From JBAZBO01 sp041671425 (GTDB lineage Bacteria; Patescibacteriota; WWE3; UBA101185; UBA10185), in NCBI GenBank assembly GCA_041671425.1, contig JBAZBO010000026.1, positions 1 to 11,473 of the forward strand: 11,473 nucleotides of DNA. Reading direction: 5' to 3'. The notes beneath the pieces are model-generated. The model ran no database searches and had not been told where the DNA came from. It saw nothing but the letters and a program-made list of their open reading frames with translations. Positions within the stretch are counted from its first letter, which is position 1; each line of letters starts with the position of its first letter. Shown here piece by piece: positions 5,683-11,473 of this stretch. The translations under genes and the position numbers were made by a program.

Positions 5683-6591
5683 CTAAAAAACGTCAGCAAG
5701 CCTTTTGCCACCAATAGAGTCCAATCCCCTCTTCTTGGCGTTTTCCAAAGCACTCAAGTTCAGGAAGTACATAAGGATATTAGTTTTTAATCTTAGATTG
5801 TTCTTTAGACACTGAAGTTCCTTTTCTGCACATTGCAACTTATTTAATCCTGATTCCACAGATAACCTATCGATTTCATCTGGGATAAACGGATAGCTAA
5901 CTGAACTGGGGCTAGAAGCTTGCAGATCCTCATAATCATCAAGATAAAATCCATTAGGTAGTTTCAGCGCAAATTCCATGAAATCAGTATTGTCCACGAT
6001 CAGGTAGTCGTTCTCCTCTATGTATTGCTTAACAAATACATTTGAAGCGGTACCACCATTGTACAAATATAGATATTCATATAAATAAGATACGTATATT
6101 ATTTTCTCATAGACCTCAAAAAATCTTTCCAAAGTAATACAGCCCTTATCTTTTATCTCCTCTGCCTCATGAGAAACCCCTTTGTATATCTCATGAGCTT
6201 TCTCCTGATAACTACCTATATTGGCCACCAACAGACCTTCAAAGAGGATCTTTCTGGCATAATTGAAAAGTGTCACCGGATTTGCTTTTTTCCAAGTGAA
6301 TTCGTGTATAACTTCACCGGACTTCTCAACTAACATAACGGGGTACAACCTCCACAAGATTTTTTCCTCCTCATTCAGATCTGTGTAAACTACTTTATCT
6401 TGTAAAACCAGGAAGGATCTATCGTTACTCTTGATGTTTACACCAAATTTCCTTAGAACATTCTGATAAGGCCCATTGCAACCAAAGATTTTTTCCAAAA
6501 GATCAAAGGTAATAGTATTAGCATTATGGGTAAGTTCTCCTGCCCGACCTGCGACTAACCTTTGAGTTTGATTTCTGGATTCTGTTATCAT
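5683..6591 (-). CDS. Unrecognised 302-residue protein
   Basis: I do not recognise this protein with confidence. It has no signal peptide or clear membrane span and appears mostly helical. Residues about 20-80 (ELTHNANTITFDLLEKIFG onward, ending EEEKILW) faintly resemble the linker region of PEP-utilising enzymes of the PEP synthase type, but no phosphohistidine or PEP-binding motif is present, so I do not assign it. Residues 150-180 are rich in Tyr (YEKIIYVSYLYEYLYLY). There are three Cys in the last third region (C152, C254, C261 by approximate count) without a CxxC pattern. The ATG has no SD sequence and lies only 10 bp from the divergent plus-strand gene, so the mRNA leader must be very short or absent. 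It is followed after 65 nt by the GT-C gene, which has its own promoter. Confidence 0.65.
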   Translation of the reverse strand: MITESRNQTQRLVAGRAGELTHNANTITFDLLEKIFGCNGPYQNVLRKFGVNIKSNDRSFLVLQDKVVYTDLNEEEKILWRLYPVMLVEKSGEVIHEFTWKKANPVTLFNYARKILFEGLLVANIGSYQEKAHEIYKGVSHEAEEIKDKGCITLERFFEVYEKIIYVSYLYEYLYLYNGGTASNVFVKQYIEENDYLIVDNTDFMEFALKLPNGFYLDDYEDLQASSPSSVSYPFIPDEIDRLSVESGLNKLQCAEKELQCLKNNLRLKTNILMYFLNLSALENAKKRGLDSIGGKRLADVF

Positions 6592-6601
6592 TAGTTAAGA
6601 T

Positions 6602-7225
6602 ATGGTTGTGAACAGGCTAGCTAAATACAAAGTACTGGTTACATTTTCTTCTTTCCTGATCATTATTTCAATGTTTACATCCAAAGCCCATGCCATAGTC
6701 GTAGCACCATTCGTGGCAATAGGGGCGGTACATCTGGTTGCTTGGTTTATAGGGGTGGTGTCTGTTCCTATCCTTTTTTTAGTAAAAACGATGAGGAAGA
6801 CCAGATGGCTAAAGGCTATTCTTATTACTATTACTATTGTTGCTCTCTTTGGCTCTGGTTTTCTTCTTCTAATTAGGCTTGTGAAATCCCAAGGGACTGA
6901 GAAATTTTTTGGTAATGATGTGAAAGAGGTACCATATATTGATTATCCCCTTAGCATAGACGGACCTCCTAGTCCCGATGCTGATAGATATTATCTGGCA
7001 CCAATGCCACCCAGGCCCCAATCTAAACCGCTGGGGATACTTTTGCTTATAACAACAGTAGTATTGTCCATACCAACCTTGCTTGCATTACTGGCTATAG
7101 ATCACGGTAAAAATAGATGGGGAATTGGCAGAAAGGCTTTGCTGTCACTAGCAATCTCAGTAGTTCTCTCGTCTGTTATATTGTTTGGTCTGTTCACCGT
7201 CAATTTCGGAAGCTTTATCAATTAG
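6602..7225 (+). CDS. Unrecognised exported membrane protein with four spans
   Basis: This 207-residue protein begins with a basic N-terminus and hydrophobic core (11-28) ending in AHA (29-31), a likely signal-peptidase I site. After it come membrane segments at roughly 35-61, 69-93, 143-166 and 178-200. A proline-rich loop lies between the second and third spans (about 104-142, including APMPPRPQ). I recognise no catalytic motif; the layout resembles small uncharacterised membrane proteins of pilin or secretion-associated clusters, but that is speculative. The ATG has no SD. A TATCAT (6586-6591) with TTGAGT 18 bp upstream could be its promoter, placed inside the divergent gene, giving a leader of about 4 nt. 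Its stop overlaps the converging gene by 8 bases. It is the only plus-strand gene in the right-hand zone. Confidence 0.7.
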   Translation: MVVNRLAKYKVLVTFSSFLIIISMFTSKAHAIVVAPFVAIGAVHLVAWFIGVVSVPILFLVKTMRKTRWLKAILITITIVALFGSGFLLLIRLVKSQGTEKFFGNDVKEVPYIDYPLSIDGPPSPDADRYYLAPMPPRPQSKPLGILLLITTVVLSIPTLLALLAIDHGKNRWGIGRKALLSLAISVVLSSVILFGLFTVNFGSFIN

Positions 7226-8141
7226 AGGAATCTCCACTGATGTATAGGTGAACTCCAATCCCACCATTTGTCCCCCTAATCAAAGATAACTTCGCCCCAC
7301 GGTAAGGGATAACAGAGTCTTCTACTGTGTAATTCTCATCCAGTTGAGTATCACCATCCATGGAGCGCAAAGATAATGTCTGTGGATCCGGCTTTGATAA
7401 GCTGAAATCATCTAGATACCTAACTGTACCCCCGGGGGATGCTACCTCAGCCAAGAAGGAATGTGGGTAATAATCAGCAGTTGGAATTTCCGTTTCCGTT
7501 TTGTCTAAGTGATAGAAGTTCCAGTCCTTATCAAAATACATCATCCAGTCTGTTCTCACCTTTTGCGCCGCTATATTCACTGGTACAAATTTGTTGAAAA
7601 ACCCAGCTGTAACCGCAACATGCGCAGAACTCTCCACCCCATTTATTTTTACACTGGCATTTGGTGTGACACCCCCGAACTTTCCCACATCTTGGCTTGC
7701 CCTTATTACCATCTCCAGATTGATTGAAGGAATCTCAAACTCCACAGTATCCCCACCCAATCTAAACGATCCGGAGAAGCTGTACTCAAGATTACTGGTA
7801 TTCTCAGAGATCTGACGCCATTCAATACTTTTAAAAGGGATTTGTGATGCAACCAAAGGCTTGCCCCCAAGTGAGTACACCACTTGAGCTTGCGAGTAGC
7901 TTTGCGAACGATTATCTACATAGTTTATGTGCACTAGGTCAGAAGTATGATTAGTTGAAACAATAAAAAGATCTATGTCTATCAAATCAAGTTCTTTGGT
8001 GTTGTTACACTTTGTCGTTGAGCACTCCGGAGGACTTGGATCAACTGAGGGATTCATGAACCATCTGAATAGGTAAACCAGCAGAAACCCAGAAAGTATT
8101 AGAGCAATCAAGGAAGATATTATGAGTAATGCCTTCTTCAC
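7218..8141 (-). CDS. Membrane-anchored beta-rich exported protein, possibly lipocalin/CrtC-like
   Basis: With the GTG at 8139-8141 this is a 307-residue protein. It starts MKKALLIIS and has one hydrophobic segment (about 4-26), an uncleaved anchor or signal with no lipobox. The rest is soluble, rich in alternating hydrophobic residues typical of beta strands, with a Pro/Cys stretch after the anchor (C40, C45). The segment around 199-245 (TDWMMYFDKDWNFYHLD, then YYPHSFLAEVASPGGTV) loosely recalls the lipocalin-like repeats of AttH/CrtC-type secreted proteins; this is a weak resemblance only. A TTG 21 nt upstream lies in the promoter, so I chose the GTG. It has no SD and starts 6 nt after the -10 box. 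It follows the copper ATPase by 45 nt but has its own promoter. Confidence 0.65.
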   Translation of the reverse strand: MKKALLIISSLIALILSGFLLVYLFRWFMNPSVDPSPPECSTTKCNNTKELDLIDIDLFIVSTNHTSDLVHINYVDNRSQSYSQAQVVYSLGGKPLVASQIPFKSIEWRQISENTSNLEYSFSGSFRLGGDTVEFEIPSINLEMVIRASQDVGKFGGVTPNASVKINGVESSAHVAVTAGFFNKFVPVNIAAQKVRTDWMMYFDKDWNFYHLDKTETEIPTADYYPHSFLAEVASPGGTVRYLDDFSLSKPDPQTLSLRSMDGDTQLDENYTVEDSVIPYRGAKLSLIRGTNGGIGVHLYISGDSSN

Positions 8142-8147
8142 TCGGCT

Positions 8148-8184
8148 ATTATAGCGCAGCAAGCCACATCAATAATACCCGGAA
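8148..8184 (-). promoter_or_regulatory. Leaderless-type promoter P2, twin of P1
   Basis: The element begins TTCCGGGTATTATTGA on the minus strand and ends in TATAAT (8148-8153), 6 nt before the GTG start of the beta-rich protein. Its upstream edge is 2 nt from the ATPase stop codon. It differs from P1 at 5 of 37 positions. The stretch TTGCTGCG before the -10 box matches TTGCTACG in P1. Confidence 0.65.
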
Positions 8185-8186
8185 GA

Positions 8187-10430
8187 TCACTTTCTGATCC
8201 TCAGACTATTTCCCACCACACTGACCGAACTTAAAGCCATGGCGGCACTAGCAATGATAGGTGAAAGTAATATCCCAAAAAATGGATACAAGGCCCCTGC
8301 CGCGATCGGAATACCAAAGACATTGTAACCAAATGCCCAGAATAGATTTTGCTTTATGGTATTCAAGGTGGTCCTGGAAATGTCTATAGCATCAATAACC
8401 TTATGTATGGATCCCCCTACCAACACAATATCACCTGATTCTATAGCAACGTCCGTTCCTGTCCCCATAGCTATCCCTATATGAGCCTGGACCAAAGCCG
8501 GTGCGTCATTGATCCCATCCCCCACCATAGCAATTATTGATCCAGGATTTTTCTCCTGCAGTTCTATTACTCTGTCTGCCTTATCCTTTGGTAGAACCTC
8601 AGAGATCACATTTTCTATACCCAATTCTTTTGCTACTGCCTCTGCAGTCTTTCTGTTATCACCGGTGATCATGTACGTTTTGATCCCCATCTTGTGTAAT
8701 TGCTCTATGGTAGATCTGGATTCCTTTTTTACCGTATCGGATATACCTACTATCCCAACAACATCTTCCCCATAAACTACGAAAGATACTGTTTGAGATC
8801 GTTCGTTCATCAGCATAGATTTTTTGAGCACTTCTTCAGGAACATTTATTTTTCTTTCAAACAAAAGAGCTTCGTTCCCAACCATCACATCTTTACCCTG
8901 GTATTTAGCAGTCACCCCTTTTCCGGATACATCTTCGAAATTGGTAACCTCCAGCTCTGTAGAATCGTGTTCAAGATAGTTAACTATAGCTCCGGCAAGT
9001 GGGTGTTGGGATTTTTTCTCCAAACTATAGAGAACATTCTTTACAAAAGCTTCTTCTGCACCAAAGACCACAAGATCCTGAATTCTGGGTTTCCCCTCGG
9101 TCAAAGTACCTGTCTTATCAAAGATGATATGTGTAATCTTATTGGCAACTTCAAGAGCTTGAGCATCTTTTATTAAGATTCCTCTTTTCGCGGCATTACC
9201 TGTGCCCACCATTATTGCTGTAGGTGTAGCCAACCCCAACGCACAGGGACAGGCGATTATCAAGACCGTGGTTGCAGCATAGATAGCCAGAGGCAAGCCA
9301 GAAAAAACAATCCACACACCAAATGTGACAATTGAGATCATTATCACTACGGGTACAAAGATACCAGCAACCTTATCAGCAAGCTTTTGTATTGGCGCCT
9401 CGCTAGCTTGGGCTTCTTCTACCATTTTGATGATCTGGGAAAGGACCGTATCAGCTCCTACCTTTGTAGCTCTCATCTTTAGGTATCCAGATTTATTGAT
9501 GGTTGCTCCCACTACTTCATCACCAATATTTTTCTCAACGGGTAAAGACTCACCGGTTATCATAGATTCATCGATAGCAGCCATTCCCTCCAAGACAATG
9601 CCATCGACCGGGATCTTGCTTCCGGGTTTTATGATTACCACGTCCCCCACGATCACTTCCTCCAAAGGTATTAAAATCTCCCTATCACCCCGCACAACTA
9701 AAGCTTCTTTAACCTGGAGTTTCATCAATGACCTAATGGCATCATTCGTACTGCTTTTTGCTTTTGCCTCAAGAAATCTTCCCAACAGCACAAAGAATAT
9801 GATTATTACTGACGCCTCAAAATACACCTGGCCGGAATCTGATCTGATAGCGCCAGGAAATAAAGTGACGAAAGACGAATATGTCCACGCGGTCAGTGTA
9901 CCTATTGTTATGAGTGAATCCATATTGAATGCTTTCACCTTCAGCGCCTTGAACGCAGAGCTGTATATGGTTCTGCCCCCATAAAACAGGATGGGTGTAG
10001 CCAGGATGAATTGCAAAAGATTGAGAGCCCCCTGATTGATGAACATCTCCGGCATAGGAAGATTTTCAAATATAGAGCCTGCCAGCATCCAAAACATCAG
10101 TAAGATAAATGGGATAGAGGCTATGCCGGAAAACAAAAGATCTCTCTTGGCAGAGCTGTGACCCATATGATCCATCTTCTTGGAAGGAGCTGCCAATACA
10201 TGATCCCCATTCCGGTCGGTAACAAGTTCATAGCCACCCAACTGAGAAATTGCCACGGATATTTCTTGCACGGATACTTTTGAGTCATCATATTCGATAA
10301 TGGCCTTCTCAGTACCAAAGTTCACCTTTGCAGAAACAACCCCATCAAGTCCATTCAGCGTTTTCTCTATTAGTGTCTTGCAAGACGCACAGTGCATTCC
10401 CACAATTGGATATATTTCTTTTCTGATCAT
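8187..10430 (-). CDS. copA: Copper-translocating P-type ATPase (CopA type, P1B-1)
   Basis: This 747-residue enzyme exports Cu+ across the cytoplasmic membrane with ATP. An N-terminal HMA domain (about 3-70) has the metal-binding GMHCASC (C14, C17). A Met/His-rich linker (MDHMGH, 86-91) precedes the membrane region. Catalytic signatures are complete: TGES (292-295, actuator), CPC (394-396, transmembrane Cu site), DKTGT (D438 phosphorylated), SQHP (475-477), GDGIND (637-642). Near the C-terminus, YN (702-703) and MALSS (731-735) are the membrane residues that define Cu+ specificity in subgroup P1B-1. Length and order are normal for a single-HMA CopA. The ATG has only a weak SD-like TAGG. It begins 14 nt after the SafE/cupredoxin gene, so the two form one copper-handling operon. 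Confidence 0.96.
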   Translation of the reverse strand: MIRKEIYPIVGMHCASCKTLIEKTLNGLDGVVSAKVNFGTEKAIIEYDDSKVSVQEISVAISQLGGYELVTDRNGDHVLAAPSKKMDHMGHSSAKRDLLFSGIASIPFILLMFWMLAGSIFENLPMPEMFINQGALNLLQFILATPILFYGGRTIYSSAFKALKVKAFNMDSLITIGTLTAWTYSSFVTLFPGAIRSDSGQVYFEASVIIIFFVLLGRFLEAKAKSSTNDAIRSLMKLQVKEALVVRGDREILIPLEEVIVGDVVIIKPGSKIPVDGIVLEGMAAIDESMITGESLPVEKNIGDEVVGATINKSGYLKMRATKVGADTVLSQIIKMVEEAQASEAPIQKLADKVAGIFVPVVIMISIVTFGVWIVFSGLPLAIYAATTVLIIACPCALGLATPTAIMVGTGNAAKRGILIKDAQALEVANKITHIIFDKTGTLTEGKPRIQDLVVFGAEEAFVKNVLYSLEKKSQHPLAGAIVNYLEHDSTELEVTNFEDVSGKGVTAKYQGKDVMVGNEALLFERKINVPEEVLKKSMLMNERSQTVSFVVYGEDVVGIVGISDTVKKESRSTIEQLHKMGIKTYMITGDNRKTAEAVAKELGIENVISEVLPKDKADRVIELQEKNPGSIIAMVGDGINDAPALVQAHIGIAMGTGTDVAIESGDIVLVGGSIHKVIDAIDISRTTLNTIKQNLFWAFGYNVFGIPIAAGALYPFFGILLSPIIASAAMALSSVSVVGNSLRIRK

Positions 10431-10444
10431 ATTAGTTAACCTAA

Positions 10445-11473
10445 TTAATCAACCACTACGGTTACCGGAGGAACCATCCCCATAGAACACGAAATCTTAT
10501 ATGTACCGGGCTTTGGGGCCATAAATTCTACTGAATTCATGCCTGGTTTAAGAAATATCACATCAGGATACAGACCTCTTGCAAACACCGCTCTGGCGCA
10601 CCCGGTCGCACCATTATCTTGAATGTCCAAACGGGTTTTGACACCAGATTTGATACTTATCATTGGTGGTGAATACGCAAATCCCTTCGCCTCCATTTTC
10701 ATCACCTGAAAATCATCATTGTTGTCAATGGGAGTTTCGGTGATCTGTTCACCAACATTTTTCGATAGCCTCACATCACTAAGGCTTTTCACGCCCAAGA
10801 CATTTAGCTGGGCGTTCAAAGTATAAAGAGCAAAGAACAATATCAGAACACCTGAGGCCAGACTAAACTTTTTTGAAAAAGAAGGGTTGGAATGGAATTT
10901 GAAACTAGAAAAACTTATAAGCGCAAGGACAGGAAGTGTTCCCAGTGAAAAAGCAAGAAGACCTACAAATCCAGCCGTGAAACCGCCCGCAGTTATCGCA
11001 TTACTTTGCGCTATCAATGTAAAGCCGCAGGGTACAAAAAAGGTCATCCCACCTACAATCGCCGGTATGTACCTCCCTTGAACTTCCTGATTCTTGTCTA
11101 GAAAAGAGTTGTTCTTGAAAATATTAAAGCTAAATTTTTGGAACCATTTGATACCAATCATCTGAAATCCCACTATCAGCATAAGAAGGGATATAAGGAC
11201 CGAGACCATCGCGGCGACTTCGGTAGATAGCGAAAGGAATCTTCCCAAGTATCCCAGAAGTCCCCCCAACAATGCAAAGGTTAGTATCCTGGAGGCGTTG
11301 AAATATATAAACGGTAAGGCACTTTTCTTTGAATTACTGCCATATAGACTATTCCACTTCTGGGAAAGAGACAGCAGGATACCTCCAACCAACGCTGCGC
11401 AGCTGGAAATTCCGGCGGCGACACCAAAAACAAAGTAGGACCACGGTCCAGATTGGGAATTTAGTGAGAGTTT
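10445..11473 (-). CDS. SafE/TauE-type membrane protein with C-terminal cupredoxin domain, 5' end outside window
   Basis: The frame is open to the right edge, so 342 residues are visible and the start is missing. A TTG at 11390-11392 is only an internal Leu. The visible part begins within the membrane region: GISSCAALVGGILLSLS (C25) is the first conserved span, and PCGFT (about 148-152) followed by LAFSLGTLPVL is the second, as in the SafE/DsbD-like transport superfamily. The last roughly 110 residues are a soluble cupredoxin-like domain with candidate copper ligands C292 (GCARAV), C329 and M331/M333 (SCSMGM). The family is linked to copper insertion and trafficking. It directly precedes the copper ATPase by 14 nt. 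Full-length members often have an extra N-terminal metal-binding domain, which may lie outside the window. Confidence 0.85.
   Translation of the reverse strand, partial: KLSLNSQSGPWSYFVFGVAAGISSCAALVGGILLSLSQKWNSLYGSNSKKSALPFIYFNASRILTFALLGGLLGYLGRFLSLSTEVAAMVSVLISLLMLIVGFQMIGIKWFQKFSFNIFKNNSFLDKNQEVQGRYIPAIVGGMTFFVPCGFTLIAQSNAITAGGFTAGFVGLLAFSLGTLPVLALISFSSFKFHSNPSFSKKFSLASGVLILFFALYTLNAQLNVLGVKSLSDVRLSKNVGEQITETPIDNNDDFQVMKMEAKGFAYSPPMISIKSGVKTRLDIQDNGATGCARAVFARGLYPDVIFLKPGMNSVEFMAPKPGTYKISCSMGMVPPVTVVVD

Noticed and set aside
8700..9176. 158-residue plus-strand ORF
   Set aside because: It is antisense to the nucleotide-binding domain of the ATPase; no independent support.
9325..9984. 219-residue plus-strand ORF
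   Set aside because: It is antisense to the catalytic region of the copper ATPase and has no recognisable motif or ribosome site; it is a shadow frame.
11390..11392. TTG as the true start of the SafE-type gene
   Set aside because: The frame stays open to the right edge and encodes the conserved SafE span containing GISSCAA before this codon.
1..11473. CRISPR array, tRNA or rRNA genes, or insertion sequence
   Set aside because: I saw no regularly spaced repeats, no cloverleaf, no rRNA-like stretch and no transposase motif in any frame.

Overview
This 11.5-kb window is a bacterial chromosomal segment using the standard bacterial code: several genes end in TGA and none reads through it. Short genes, tight packing, frequent starts without a Shine-Dalgarno (SD) sequence, and the pairing of a SafE/cupredoxin protein with a copper ATPase and DUF5320/DUF134 proteins suggest a Candidate Phyla Radiation (Patescibacteria, perhaps Microgenomates-like) genome. 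That placement is an inference from gene content; there is no rRNA or tRNA here to confirm it.

Three composition zones are visible. The left zone (1-2228, about 30% G+C in a sampled line) is a minus-strand operon read as PIG-L deacetylase, nucleotidyltransferase, then an endonuclease/exonuclease/phosphatase (EEP) protein cut by the window edge. The genes overlap by 1 and 11 bases, so they look translationally coupled. The set resembles a small metabolite- or glycan-modifying cassette, but no substrate can be read from the sequence.

The second zone (about 2340-3410) is a G+C-rich island (about 47-62% in sampled lines) on the plus strand. It has a strong promoter, an unrecognised 113-residue ORF, a zinc-ribbon plus HNH-like protein, and a tail with two interleaved inverted repeats. 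It reads as a transferred or mobile two-gene cassette.

The third zone (3428-11473, roughly 40% G+C by eye) is mostly minus strand. From the right edge inward it holds a SafE-type membrane protein with a C-terminal cupredoxin domain and a CopA-type Cu+ ATPase, forming a copper-handling operon. These are followed by a membrane-anchored beta-rich exported protein, an unrecognised 302-residue protein, a GT-C-type membrane glycosyltransferase-like protein, and a DUF5320-DUF134 pair. One plus-strand membrane protein (6602-7225) is inserted, divergent from the 302-residue gene and convergent with the beta-rich protein.

The most notable regulatory signals are two nearly identical promoters (5624-5660 and 8148-8184) whose -10 boxes sit exactly 6 nt before an ATG or GTG, implying leaderless mRNAs. 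In addition, the DUF5320 promoter carries two separate perfect palindromes, one over the -35 box and one at the predicted transcription start. The second resembles SmtB/ArsR-type metal-repressor operators.
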